Positions 9,597 through 18,594 of a DNA stretch of 64,000 nucleotides are shown here, one piece after another. The notes below the pieces were generated by a model that worked only from the letters and a program-made list of their open reading frames with translations, was not told where the DNA came from and searched no databases. The DNA comes from Lebetimonas sp. JH292 (GTDB lineage: Bacteria > Campylobacterota > Campylobacteria > Campylobacterales > Nautiliaceae). The stretch is from the NCBI RefSeq assembly GCF_000523275.1, contig NZ_ATHQ01000002.1, forward strand, positions 1 to 64,000, in the 5' to 3' direction. The translations under genes and the position numbers were made by a program. The number at the start of each line of letters is the position of its first letter. Position 1 is the stretch's first letter.

Positions 9597-9602
9597 TATA
9601 AT
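9597..9602 (+). promoter_or_regulatory. Extended -10 box before the glycosyltransferase fusion gene
   Basis: TATAAT preceded by TGG (extended -10 pattern, 9594-9602). The untranslated leader to the ATG at 9683 would be about 75 bases and is A/T-rich with no clear structure. No convincing -35 box is present. Confidence 0.5.
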
Positions 9603-9682
9603 ATATTCAAACCTTAATATTCAATTGTTTTTTATTTAAATAATTTTTTTAATATTTTAAAAAATTAACGGAGCTTTAAAAA

Positions 9683-11800
9683 ATGAATATTCATTTAGAA
9701 AAAAAGAATAAAAAAATAATTATTTTTTATTCATCTATCGGTTATGGGCATATTAGCGCTGCTCAGGCTATTAAAAAAGAGATACATAAACATAATTCCT
9801 ATGCTGTTATTGTTTTGAAAGATATTCGTGATTTTATGAATCCATTGTGGCGTAAAATTGATGAAAAGCTTTATTGGCTCGTGGCCGGAAACTGTCCGGA
9901 GTTGTTTGATGTTCTTTTTCAAGAAATTCAAATGCGAGGTAACAGTGTTCCTTCACTTGCTTTATTACCAAATGATTATCCTGATGAAAAGGTTTTTGAA
10001 TTTATACAATCCAAACAGCCGGATGTAATTTTATCCACGCATTACGGAGCGGCACAGGTTCTCGGTAATTTAAGAGAAAAAGGTAAATTAAAAAACATTA
10101 AAATAGGATGGCTTCACACTGATTTTTTTCAAGGTTATTTTCCAAGAATTTCCAAACGAATAGATCAAACTTTTCTTGCACACAGTGAACTGTATAAAAT
10201 GTGGCTTTCGGCAGGCGTTCCCTCTGAAAAAATTATTACAACCGGTATGCCCGTATATGTGCCTGAATATGAGTATAAAGATCAAAAAACAATTTTAGAT
10301 AAATATAATTTAACAGAAGATATACCAATAATATTAATAACTTCCGGAAAAGAAGGGGTTGGAAATTATGTCGCTTTGGTTAAAGATATTGTGGCACATT
10401 ATAACGGAGCGTTGCAAATTGTTGCTGTTTGTGGAAAAAATAAAAAACAGCAGTTTTTGCTTAAAACATTAAAGAAAAATCTGCCCGATAAAATAAAACT
10501 GAAAATTTTTTCTTTATTAACGCATGATGATTTGCTCTCTTTAATGAATATATCTGATATTTTAATAACTAAAGCCGGAGGGTTAACTCCTGTGGAAGCA
10601 TTTTCTATAGGCGTTCCCACTATTCTTTTAAATATACTCAGCGGGCATGAAAGGGAAAACGCTTCTTTTTTTGCCAGGCTTGGAGTTGCCAAGCTTGCCT
10701 CCAATACAAATCAGGCTGCCGAACTGCTGCAAACATTTTTGTTTAACCCTGCGGAGAAAGAAGCTATCTGCAGAGCGCAGAAAAAATTTAAAGAAAATTT
10801 TAAAATAGAGCATATTGTCAGGTTTGCGCTTAATGATAATTTTATTTCATGTTCTTTACCGGGAGATTTTGGTGCTGAAAACGGCAATCCGGTTATTAAT
10901 GTCAATGATGCATTATCACAGCTTGATGCCAATTCTCCGGCTGAAGTTGAATTGCTTTTATCATATGCCACTTCCCAGTCTCCGCAGAGAATTATTTGGG
11001 AAAATCCATTCGGACACATTGCTATTCGCATAGATAAAACTGTTTACAGTGCAAATTATATTGCAAACCCTTCTGTTGATTCTAATTTTTTACAACATTT
11101 AAGTCTTGCGGATTATCTTTATGGGGTAAAACCGCCGTCTCCTTCACAAATACATACCAACACATACGGTATGGCTTATGGAAGGGAGACAATAGGCCTT
11201 CGTGTAGCCGGTGTTCCCGCACAGAATTTAACAGCTATGATAGCAGAAATTTATCGTATTGAAAATGATTTTAAAAAGGGAATTATAAAATGGGATAAAA
11301 CAAAATTTAACTGTGCCGATGTTGTTGATAGGATTCTTCAGGCTGGAGGTTACGGAGAGTCAAACATTTATGAAAAATTTAAATTACCTTCAATGCCTCT
11401 GGATTCATTTGAAAAAGCCAAAAAAATTTTTGAATCCGATGCCTCTTTAAAAACAGACCTTGTGGCTTATCATATGGTTCCCGGAGCTAATGCTGATTAT
11501 AACTATTGTCGTTTTCCTCTTTCATTGAAACAGCCCATACGCTCTTTAACTCGTACACTAAGCAATTCAAAAGATTTTCTTGAAATGTCAATTTCTAAGC
11601 ACTTAGTAGTATATTACGGTGACCCCCGTGTTTATTTTGAAAATTTACGTAGTGATTTTGAAAATAAAAATGCTCATTTTTATAATTCTCATCATTATGT
11701 TTATTATAAAGCTTTGGCAAACGATCTCAAAAAATTTTTTAAATTTAAAAAAGCTCCTCCAAAAATTAATTTTTGGAAAATAAGTTTTTTAAAGCAGTGA
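9683..11800 (+). CDS. MGDG synthase-like glycosyltransferase fused to a permuted papain-like domain
   Basis: The 705-residue protein has two parts. Residues 1 to about 385 resemble the MurG/MGDG-synthase/UgtP lipid glycosyltransferase group: SSIGYGHISAAQAI at 17-30, and KAGGLTPVEAFSIGVPTI from 297, the usual sugar-nucleotide site, followed by SGHERENASFF. The second part (about 430-705) carries FGHIAIRI with His445 and NCADVVD with Cys544, in the His-then-Cys order of permuted NlpC/P60, LRAT or DUF4105-type folds. No membrane helix or signal is seen. A glycolipid transferase joined to a thiol acyl-hydrolase or acyltransferase is a reasonable inference. The gene stands alone between the tRNA cluster and a convergent operon. 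Confidence 0.7.
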   Translation: MNIHLEKKNKKIIIFYSSIGYGHISAAQAIKKEIHKHNSYAVIVLKDIRDFMNPLWRKIDEKLYWLVAGNCPELFDVLFQEIQMRGNSVPSLALLPNDYPDEKVFEFIQSKQPDVILSTHYGAAQVLGNLREKGKLKNIKIGWLHTDFFQGYFPRISKRIDQTFLAHSELYKMWLSAGVPSEKIITTGMPVYVPEYEYKDQKTILDKYNLTEDIPIILITSGKEGVGNYVALVKDIVAHYNGALQIVAVCGKNKKQQFLLKTLKKNLPDKIKLKIFSLLTHDDLLSLMNISDILITKAGGLTPVEAFSIGVPTILLNILSGHERENASFFARLGVAKLASNTNQAAELLQTFLFNPAEKEAICRAQKKFKENFKIEHIVRFALNDNFISCSLPGDFGAENGNPVINVNDALSQLDANSPAEVELLLSYATSQSPQRIIWENPFGHIAIRIDKTVYSANYIANPSVDSNFLQHLSLADYLYGVKPPSPSQIHTNTYGMAYGRETIGLRVAGVPAQNLTAMIAEIYRIENDFKKGIIKWDKTKFNCADVVDRILQAGGYGESNIYEKFKLPSMPLDSFEKAKKIFESDASLKTDLVAYHMVPGANADYNYCRFPLSLKQPIRSLTRTLSNSKDFLEMSISKHLVVYYGDPRVYFENLRSDFENKNAHFYNSHHYVYYKALANDLKKFFKFKKAPPKINFWKISFLKQ

Positions 11801-11804
11801 ATTA

Positions 11805-12578
11805 TTATTGTGACAAAGCTTTGTAAATAATATTTTCAATATTGGGATAGTTATATATATTCCCGTGTTTTACCTTATCAAGGCAATAAATGTTTTTAAG
11901 ATTTTTAATCTTTTTAATAAGACTATTTAAACATTTTTGTGGAATTTTATCATCATCTTTTAAAGCAATAATACTAACAGGCATATTTGCGTTTGAAATA
12001 AATTTTGCTTCATTAAATTTGTATTTTAAAAGGAAAGACACCGGGAAAAAAGGATATTCCATTTTTGCTATACATCCGATAGAACTAAAAGGTGTAATTA
12101 ATAAAACTTTTTTAACCTTTCTTTTGCCGGCTACATAACTCGCAACCGCGCTTCCCAGACTTCTGCCTATTAAAATATCCGGTTTATATTTATCGAATAT
12201 TTCAAGGGCGTATTTTTCAATGCATTTTTCACAAGGCTTTCCAACGCTGCCTGCATATCCCGGATAATTAAAACCTAAAAAGTTAAAATTTTTTATTTTT
12301 GGGGCTATTTTATCTAAAAATTCTATTGCATTGTTTGCATTACCGCTGAAATATAGAACTAAAGGGAGATTTTCCCCATTTTTTGTCATTGCTCCTTCAA
12401 GTTTGAGTCCATCGCTTGTTTTATAATATATTTTTTTAGCTATTTTTGGAACGTAGGGCTTTGCCCATTTTTTATTGAAAATTTTTTTATCCTGAATCAG
12501 GTATAAATAAATACATGCTGCTAAATAAAGAAAGAAAAAAAGAAGAAAAAAAATAAAGATTAATTTGACAAGTTTCAA
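11805..12578 (-). CDS. Membrane-anchored alpha/beta hydrolase
   Basis: The 257-residue protein starts with one membrane helix (residues 5-27) followed by an alpha/beta hydrolase domain. The nucleophile elbow GRSLGS, an acidic KDDDKIP segment and a late KHGNIY His give a full Ser-Asp-His triad, similar to the ABHD13/Bem46 group. The substrate is unknown. It overlaps thiG by four bases (ATGA), so it is the last gene of the liv-thiG transcript. The catalytic part probably faces the cytosol or periplasm next to the membrane; the side cannot be decided from sequence. Confidence 0.82.
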   Translation of the reverse strand: MKLVKLIFIFFLLFFFLYLAACIYLYLIQDKKIFNKKWAKPYVPKIAKKIYYKTSDGLKLEGAMTKNGENLPLVLYFSGNANNAIEFLDKIAPKIKNFNFLGFNYPGYAGSVGKPCEKCIEKYALEIFDKYKPDILIGRSLGSAVASYVAGKRKVKKVLLITPFSSIGCIAKMEYPFFPVSFLLKYKFNEAKFISNANMPVSIIALKDDDKIPQKCLNSLIKKIKNLKNIYCLDKVKHGNIYNYPNIENIIYKALSQ

Positions 12579-13354
12579 AATTCTATAAGTCCTTCAAGTG
12601 GTGAAGAAGCTGTTGCATAAGGTTTTTTAGGAATTCTGCCTGCCTTGTAAGCCATTCTGCCTGCCATTACCGCATGTTTCATAGCTTCTGCCATTGCAAT
12701 AGGATTAGAAGCCTTGGCTATGGCGGTATTTGTCAATACTCCGTCGGCTCCAAGTTCCATTGCAACTGCCGCATCGCTTGCAGTTCCTATCCCGGCATCC
12801 ACAATTACAGGTACATTTACAGCATCTTTAATAAATACCACATTATATCTGTTTTGAATACCAAGGCCGCTTCCTATGGGTGCGGCAAGAGGCATTACGG
12901 CCGCAGCTCCCGCATTTTCAAGTCTTTTGGCCATAATAGGGTCGTCATTTGTATATGCCATAATGGTAAAATCTTCTTTTGCCAATGTTTCGCATGCCTT
13001 AAGTGTTTCCATAACATCAGGATAGAGTGTTTTTGCTGTATCCCCTATTATTTCCAATTTAATCAAATCGATTCCGAGGGCCTCTTTTACCAGTCTGAAA
13101 AGAGTTATCGCCTCATCGGCTTTTGTACATCCTGCAGAATTTGGCAGAATTTTTACATCGGTGTCTCTGAAATAATCCATTAGATTTTCTTCATTAGAAT
13201 CAAGAATGTTAACCCTTCTGACAGCTACGGTTATCATTTCGGCACCGCTTGCAAGTGTGGCGTCCCTTGTTGTTTTAAAGTCCGGGTATTTCCCGCTTCC
13301 GACTATAAGTCTGCTTGTAAATTCATATTTACCGATTTTCAAAATATCACTCAT
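12575..13354 (-). CDS. thiG: Thiazole synthase
   Basis: ThiG forms the thiamine thiazole phosphate from DXP, dehydroglycine and ThiS-thiocarboxylate. The 259-residue TIM barrel begins [23 protein letters not shown] and has [22 protein letters not shown] and [20 protein letters not shown], all family hallmarks. It overlaps livM upstream and the hydrolase downstream by four bases each, so it is embedded in a transporter operon rather than with thiS/thiH/thiF, which are not in this window. No TPP riboswitch is visible. Confidence 0.97.
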   Translation of the reverse strand: MSDILKIGKYEFTSRLIVGSGKYPDFKTTRDATLASGAEMITVAVRRVNILDSNEENLMDYFRDTDVKILPNSAGCTKADEAITLFRLVKEALGIDLIKLEIIGDTAKTLYPDVMETLKACETLAKEDFTIMAYTNDDPIMAKRLENAGAAAVMPLAAPIGSGLGIQNRYNVVFIKDAVNVPVIVDAGIGTASDAAVAMELGADGVLTNTAIAKASNPIAMAEAMKHAVMAGRMAYKAGRIPKKPYATASSPLEGLIEF

Positions 13355-14385
13355 TTATTTCTCCTTATTTTAATATAATCCCAGATTTCCTTATTTCCCA
13401 TAATACCTCTTCTGGCAAAAAGCATAATTAAAAGTAAAATTAAACTAAACACAACCATTCTAAGACCAGGAATACCGTGGATTCCTGCAATGCTCCAGTT
13501 TGCATCATCAAGCGGTCTTAAAACTTCCATGCCGCCAATTAGTAAAAATGTTCCTATGATGCTTCCGCCCATACTTCCGAGTCCGCCTAAAACAATTATA
13601 ATCAGCAGTTGGAATGTAAGCATAAATGTAAACTGGTCGGGACTGATTGAACCGATTGAACTTGCCAAAAGTCCGCCTCCGACCCCTTCAAAAAAAGCGC
13701 TTGTCATAAAAGCCTGCGTTTTTGTTTTAAATGTATTAACTCCCATTGCAAGTGCCGCATCTTCATCGTCTCTTACAGCTTTCATGGCACGTCCGTGTTT
13801 GGAATAAACGATATTATACACTAAAATAACAGTAATTAAACAAACTATTCCTATCCAAAAATAACTTGCAAATCCGGGGATAGAATCGAGCCCCATTGAA
13901 CCGTTTGAAATGGAAGGGTTGTTAATTAGGAATATTCTTATAATAAATCCGAATCCAAGTGTTACAATTGCCAAATAATCCCCTCTTACCCTAAAAACGG
14001 GAAATGCAAGGGTAAGGGCTATAAGAGAAGAGACTATACCGCTGATTAATAACGTAAAAAACGGATTTGGAAGATAAATATCTTTTATTAAAGGAAGCGG
14101 ATCGGCTATCATATACATATCCGCTTTAACATCGGGGCTCAACATAAGAAGAGCCGTAACATATGCACCGATTGCCACAAAACCGTTCGGCTCCAATGAA
14201 AACTGGCCGGCAACCCCGTTTATTAAATTATAGCTGACGGCTAAAATTATAAATATATAAACATTTCCTAAAACAGTGGTTGTATAATCGCTGAATATTT
14301 TTGGAGAAATATATAAAAATCCGATAAAAACAGCTGTAACTATGACAATTAAAGTAAAATATTTACCAAGAGATAAATTATTCAT
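13351..14385 (-). CDS. livM: Branched-chain amino acid ABC transporter permease LivM
   Basis: Inner-membrane permease of the LIV-type importer, 344 residues with about nine hydrophobic segments. Typical LivM features are [23 protein letters not shown], the cytoplasmic loop [21 protein letters not shown] and [15 protein letters not shown]. It pairs with LivH, 43 bases upstream. The ATPases LivG and LivF, often adjacent, are not in this operon. Confidence 0.95.
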   Translation of the reverse strand: MNNLSLGKYFTLIVIVTAVFIGFLYISPKIFSDYTTTVLGNVYIFIILAVSYNLINGVAGQFSLEPNGFVAIGAYVTALLMLSPDVKADMYMIADPLPLIKDIYLPNPFFTLLISGIVSSLIALTLAFPVFRVRGDYLAIVTLGFGFIIRIFLINNPSISNGSMGLDSIPGFASYFWIGIVCLITVILVYNIVYSKHGRAMKAVRDDEDAALAMGVNTFKTKTQAFMTSAFFEGVGGGLLASSIGSISPDQFTFMLTFQLLIIIVLGGLGSMGGSIIGTFLLIGGMEVLRPLDDANWSIAGIHGIPGLRMVVFSLILLLIMLFARRGIMGNKEIWDYIKIRRNK

Positions 14386-14390
14386 TTTCT

Positions 14391-14432
14391 CACTCCATTT
14401 TTAACTTTTAATTTTACACTTTTCATTTCTAA
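14391..14432. repeat. Heptad-repeat tract between livH and livM
   Basis: Degenerate 7-base units (TTTTAAC, TTTTAAT, TTTACAC, TTTTCAT) fill the gap. It belongs to a family of similar intergenic tracts in this window. Confidence 0.55.
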
Positions 14433-15343
14433 AACCTTTGTCTTTCAAAATCAATTCCCATAATACCTGTAGGTTTAAATAATAAAACAAAAATTAGGAA
14501 AATAAATGCAAATGCGTCTTTCCATCCTCCGAGTTCCGGGAAAAAACCGGGAATTGCAACTTCGGCAAAACCTAAAATAAAGCCTCCTATTACCGCACCT
14601 GTTACACTTCCGATTCCCCCTACAACCGCAGCGGCAAATGCTTTTAGTCCGACAAGCATTCCCATATAAGGATCAATACTCGGATAAGCCATTGCATAAG
14701 AAATTCCCCCTATTGCAGCAAGAGCCGAACCTAAAGCAAATACAAAGGCAATAATTTTATTTGAATCTGCACCCATTAGCTTAACGGTGTTTATATCAAA
14801 AGCCAAAGCTCTTATGGCGATACCTATTTTTGTTTTATAAAGAATATATAAAACAACCAATAATAAAATTAATGTCATTATAGGAATAATTAAAGTAAGC
14901 ACGGGAATTGTTAATGATTTTATATGTAATATTGCAGAAAACCATTTTGGAAAATAAAATGCCTGATACGTTCCTCCCAAATATTGATTTGCTATAACGT
15001 TAAAAAGGGATTCCAGGAAAAAAGAAATACCAATCGCTGTAATTAAAAGTGAAATTTTAGGAGCATTTTTATCAAGAAGGGGTTTATATGCACTGACATA
15101 TGTTAATATTCCGACAATAGCAGTTACTATAATAGATAAAGTTACGGCCACATAAAAATTAAGCCCCATAATTTTGAAAAAAATAAAAGCCATAAAAGCT
15201 CCAACCATCATAATGTCACCGTGAGCGAAGTTAATAAGTCTTAAAACTCCGTAAACCAGGGTATAACCGATTGCAATCAGGGCATACATACTTCCTAATG
15301 AAAATCCGTTTATTATTTGCTGCAATATAAAACTTAAACTCAT
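14429..15343 (-). CDS. livH: Branched-chain amino acid ABC transporter permease LivH
   Basis: Inner-membrane permease partner of LivM, 304 residues with about eight hydrophobic helices. It begins MSLSFILQQIINGFSLGSMYA and has the family run YGVLRLINFAHGDIMMVGA near residue 31 and the loop GIAIRALAFDINTVKLMG (EAA-like contact with the ATPase). It starts nine bases downstream of the GGDEF-like gene. Confidence 0.96.
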   Translation of the reverse strand: MSLSFILQQIINGFSLGSMYALIAIGYTLVYGVLRLINFAHGDIMMVGAFMAFIFFKIMGLNFYVAVTLSIIVTAIVGILTYVSAYKPLLDKNAPKISLLITAIGISFFLESLFNVIANQYLGGTYQAFYFPKWFSAILHIKSLTIPVLTLIIPIMTLILLLVVLYILYKTKIGIAIRALAFDINTVKLMGADSNKIIAFVFALGSALAAIGGISYAMAYPSIDPYMGMLVGLKAFAAAVVGGIGSVTGAVIGGFILGFAEVAIPGFFPELGGWKDAFAFIFLIFVLLFKPTGIMGIDFERQRF

Positions 15344-15352
15344 TTTTTTCCT

Positions 15353-15979
15353 TTAACAGATTATTTTATTTCTTCCGGAATTTTTTGCAATATATAATTT
15401 TTTATCTGTTTTGTCAATAAAATCTTTAATTTTATAGTTGGAATTATACTCAACAACCCCGCCACTTATTGTAATTTTTATATTTTTTTTGCAAAAACTT
15501 TTATTTTCAATAAATTCTCTGAATTTTTCCATTTTTATACAGGCGTCTTTTTGTGTTGTAAAAGGCATTGTAATTAAAAATTCTTCCCCTCCGTATCTGA
15601 AAACATAATCGCTTTGTCTAAAATTTTTTTCCATTTCTTTTGCCAATGATTTTAAAATACAATCACCCGTCAAGTGCCCATAAGTGTCGTTTACTCTTTT
15701 AAAGCACACTTCATTTTTTTTGACAGGGTTAATACCGCAGATTTCAATTTCCTCTATTGAAGGTATGTTCTGTTTTAAATAAAACAGAAAGCTTTTTAAT
15801 ATAAGATTTAAATCATACTGTGTTAATAAATTGTGAAAGATTTTTTTAATTAATTCATCTATTTTATTTAATATTTTTAAATCGCTTTCATAATCTCCCA
15901 TCAAATACAAACCGCATTCTGTCTGGCATTGAAATGGGTCATTTGGTATCAAATAGCCTACCCAGTATATATTCGGCAT
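15353..15979 (-). CDS. Degenerate GGDEF protein inside the liv operon
   Basis: The 208-residue protein ends in a partial diguanylate cyclase domain: FKRVNDTYGHLTGD, then RYGGEEFLITMPF and ISGGVV. The first part of the domain (the LTGLxNRR helix and the DIDxFK metal Asp) is missing; NEVCFKRVND stands where DIDNFKRVND is expected. The extreme N-terminus PNIYWVGYLIPNDPFQC resembles the start of flavodiiron-type metallo-beta-lactamase sensor domains, but that domain is almost absent. This looks like a sensor-GGDEF gene reduced by in-frame internal deletions. Cyclase activity is unlikely. It lies between livK and livH, nine bases from livH. Confidence 0.65.
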   Translation of the reverse strand: MPNIYWVGYLIPNDPFQCQTECGLYLMGDYESDLKILNKIDELIKKIFHNLLTQYDLNLILKSFLFYLKQNIPSIEEIEICGINPVKKNEVCFKRVNDTYGHLTGDCILKSLAKEMEKNFRQSDYVFRYGGEEFLITMPFTTQKDACIKMEKFREFIENKSFCKKNIKITISGGVVEYNSNYKIKDFIDKTDKKLYIAKNSGRNKIIC

Positions 15980-16050
15980 TATTTCTATGGGCTTGGAATA
16001 ATCTATTATAAAGCACTTTTTAACTGTTAATCCCCAAAGGGGAAAAATAA

Positions 16051-17190
16051 TTAAGGTTGTACCAATTCTTTAAATTCTGTTTTACCGTTTATAATTTGTT
16101 CTACAACGGCAGGTTTGTTAACTGGATTTCCAGTTTTTGGGTCGATTGTAAGATTTCCTGTTACAGCTTCGAGGTTTTTAGTATGTCTTATTGCATTGTT
16201 TACACATTGTTTAAATTGAAGGTTATTTTTTGTATTTGCTTTTGTGTCACATTGTTTAATTCCGTTATAAATCAATAAGTATCCGTCAGCCCCTGTTGCA
16301 GCAAATGCGCTTGGAAGCCTTTCGTATTTTGCTTTAAATTCTTTAATAAATTCTTTTGATAACGGAGTCGGAGCTTTTGCTGCGTCAAAATGGTCAGTAT
16401 ACATTACGCCGTTTGCCGCTTTTCCAGCAAGTTTTGTCAGAAGTGCAGGGTCTGCAATCCCGTCTCCGCCCATTACAGGTGCTTTTACTCCTGCAGCTCT
16501 GAGCTGTCTTAAGAAAAGGCCTTCTTCAGGAGCATAATTTGGCGTATAAACAAATTCCGGATTTATTCTTTTAATCTGGGCAACTTGTGCGTTAAAGTCT
16601 TTATCTCCAGTATTTATAAACAGTTTTTTAAGAATTTTCCCTCCGCCTTGTTTGTAAGCTTTTTCAAATGCTTTGGCAAGTCCTACTGAATAATCCTGTT
16701 TCATATCAAATACGATTACAGCATTTTTAAGACCGTGTTTAAGGGCGTATTTCGCCGCAACTGTTCCTTGAAAATCATCTGTAAAACAGGCACGTGTAAG
16801 ATATTTGCTACCTTTTGTTACCCTTGGGTTTGTGGCAATTTGGGTAACAGTCGGAGTTTTAGTGGCCCCTGCAAATCTTTTAACTGCAAGAGCCATGGAT
16901 GAAGCAAGAGGTCCTTCAATTGCTACAACTTTTTCTCCGCTGGCAAGTCTTTTGTAACCGTTAACAGTTTGAACTTTGTCAAATTGGTTATCTACAATAA
17001 CTAATTTAATTGTGTCTCCGTTTGGAAGTGTTGCATATTTTGAATGGATAAGTTTAATACCGTCAAGAGTTTTTTGACCAAATGATGCAATTGGTCCTGT
17101 TAGTGGCTGAAGCACACCTACTTTAATTTCTTTTGCAAATAATGTCGAAGCAACTAATGCACTGAGTCCGAGAGCGATTACTTTTTTCAT
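16051..17190 (-). CDS. livK: Branched-chain amino acid ABC transporter substrate-binding protein
   Basis: Periplasmic binding protein of the LIV importer. The 379-residue protein has a signal peptide (MKKVIALGLSALVASTLFA) and the type I fold features GVLQPLTGPIASFGQ, IEGPLASSMALAV and the FDMKQDYSVGLAKAF segment. Two late Cys (KQCDTKANTKNNLQFKQC) may form a disulphide, as in other family members. It is the first gene of livK, GGDEF, livH, livM, thiG, hydrolase. An AGGAGG site and an extended -10 box lie upstream. Confidence 0.93.
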   Translation of the reverse strand: MKKVIALGLSALVASTLFAKEIKVGVLQPLTGPIASFGQKTLDGIKLIHSKYATLPNGDTIKLVIVDNQFDKVQTVNGYKRLASGEKVVAIEGPLASSMALAVKRFAGATKTPTVTQIATNPRVTKGSKYLTRACFTDDFQGTVAAKYALKHGLKNAVIVFDMKQDYSVGLAKAFEKAYKQGGGKILKKLFINTGDKDFNAQVAQIKRINPEFVYTPNYAPEEGLFLRQLRAAGVKAPVMGGDGIADPALLTKLAGKAANGVMYTDHFDAAKAPTPLSKEFIKEFKAKYERLPSAFAATGADGYLLIYNGIKQCDTKANTKNNLQFKQCVNNAIRHTKNLEAVTGNLTIDPKTGNPVNKPAVVEQIINGKTEFKELVQP

Positions 17191-17220
17191 TTATCCTCCT
17201 TTTATGTTAAAATTCTCTAA

Positions 17221-17226
17221 ATTATA
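17221..17226 (-). promoter_or_regulatory. Extended -10 box of livK
   Basis: On the minus strand the gap between livK and serS reads TTGGTATAAT, an extended -10 motif 30 bases from the livK start codon. The -35 position is a weak TTTATT. Confidence 0.55.
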
Positions 17227-17257
17227 CCAAATAACATTTTAATAATAAAGGAATTTA

Positions 17258-18508
17258 ATGCTAAATTTAAAATTACTTGAGAGGGATTTTGAAAATGTTA
17301 CTAAAAAACTTAAATTAAAGGGAATTAACGAAAATCTATTAAAAGAAATTAAACAACTTTTTTCCAAAAAGAAAGAATTAAAAACCAGGCTTGATAAATT
17401 ATTTGAAAAAAGAAACATGCTTTCAAAGCAGATTGGAAATCTTGTAAAAGAGGGTAAAAAAGAAGAAGCTGAGAATTTAAAAAAAGAAGTGGCCGCATTA
17501 AAAGAAGAAATAGAAAAATTAAATACAAAATCCAAACAGATAGAGACTGAATTGGAAAATAAAGCATTAAATATTCCCAATATTCCGGATGATGATGTTC
17601 CTGTAGGTAAGGATGAAAATGATAATGTAGAAATTAAAAGATGGGGCAAAATTCCAGAGTTTGATTTTGAAATAAAGCCCCATGACGAACTTGGAGAAAG
17701 ACTTGGCTGGCTGGATTTTAAAAAGGGCGTGAAACTTGCAAAAAGCCGTTTTACTGTGTTAAAGAGCGATGCGGCAAGGATTGAGAGGGCTTTGATTAAT
17801 TTCTTTTTAAACCATAACAGGGAATACGGATTCGAAGAAGTTTATGTTCCTTTTATTGTAAACAGGGAGACTATGACGGCCACGGGTCAGCTTCCAAAAT
17901 TTGAAGAGGATCTATTTAAAATAGAGGGGGAAGAGCTTTATTTAATACCTACGGCCGAAGTGCCTTTAACTAATCTTTTCAGAGATGAAATAATTGAGGA
18001 TTTAAGCAAACCAGTAAAACTTACGGCATATACACCGTGTTTTAGAAAAGAAGCCGGAAGTTACGGGAAAGATACAAAAGGAATTATCCGTCAGCATCAG
18101 TTTGACAAGGTGGAACTCGTTGCCATTACCCGTCCGGAAGAGAGCGATAAAATGTTTGAGGAAATGGTTGAATGTGCAAGCAGGGTGCTTGAGAAATTAA
18201 ATTTGCCTTACAGGCAGGTAATGCTCTGCACAGGGGATTTGGGATTCAGTGCGGCGAAAACAATTGATTTGGAAGTATGGATTCCGTCTCAAAACAGATA
18301 CAGGGAAATAAGTTCTGTTTCCAATACCAGGGATTTTCAAGCCAGACGCGGAAAAATAAGATTTAAAGACGGTAAAAAAAACCGCCTTGTCCATACACTT
18401 AATGGAAGCTCTTTAGCAGTCGGCAGGACACTTGTAGCTATTATGGAAAATTATCAAAGAAAAGATGGAACAATTGAAATTCCTGAAGCGTTAAGAAGAT
18501 ATTTATAA
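17258..18508 (+). CDS. serS: Seryl-tRNA synthetase
   Basis: Charges tRNA-Ser. The 416-residue class II synthetase has the N-terminal coiled-coil arm (about residues 25-105, rich in Lys/Glu) that grips the tRNA variable arm, then [15 protein letters not shown], the motif 2 loop [21 protein letters not shown] and the motif 3 region near the end. An AAAGGA site precedes the ATG. serS directly before a pflB-like gene matches the order I recall for Campylobacter and Helicobacter. Confidence 0.97.
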   Translation: MLNLKLLERDFENVTKKLKLKGINENLLKEIKQLFSKKKELKTRLDKLFEKRNMLSKQIGNLVKEGKKEEAENLKKEVAALKEEIEKLNTKSKQIETELENKALNIPNIPDDDVPVGKDENDNVEIKRWGKIPEFDFEIKPHDELGERLGWLDFKKGVKLAKSRFTVLKSDAARIERALINFFLNHNREYGFEEVYVPFIVNRETMTATGQLPKFEEDLFKIEGEELYLIPTAEVPLTNLFRDEIIEDLSKPVKLTAYTPCFRKEAGSYGKDTKGIIRQHQFDKVELVAITRPEESDKMFEEMVECASRVLEKLNLPYRQVMLCTGDLGFSAAKTIDLEVWIPSQNRYREISSVSNTRDFQARRGKIRFKDGKKNRLVHTLNGSSLAVGRTLVAIMENYQRKDGTIEIPEALRRYL

Positions 18509-18510
18509 AA

Positions 18511-18583
18511 TTATGAATGTTGAATGATGAATTATGAATGCAATAATTAAAATTCAACATCTAACATTCAAAACTTAACATTT
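18511..18583. repeat. Heptad-repeat hairpin between serS and pflB
   Basis: Units of the type TGAATGN repeat every seven bases from 18513 (TGAATGT, TGAATGA, TGAATTA, TGAATGC). They are followed by an inverted tract (TTCAACA, TCTAACA, TTCAAAA). The two arms can pair into a long imperfect hairpin just upstream of the next ribosome-binding site. Confidence 0.6.
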
Positions 18584-18594
18584 AAAGGTAATAA

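Noticed and set aside
12674-13183. 169-codon plus-strand frame
   Set aside because: Antisense shadow of thiG with Cys/His-rich, low-credibility composition.
13300-13420. TPP riboswitch before thiG
   Set aside because: thiG overlaps livM and there is no room for or trace of the THI-box core.
16021-16050. Terminator at TCCCCAAAGGGGA after livK
   Set aside because: The stem is only four or five pairs and no T run follows on the livK strand.
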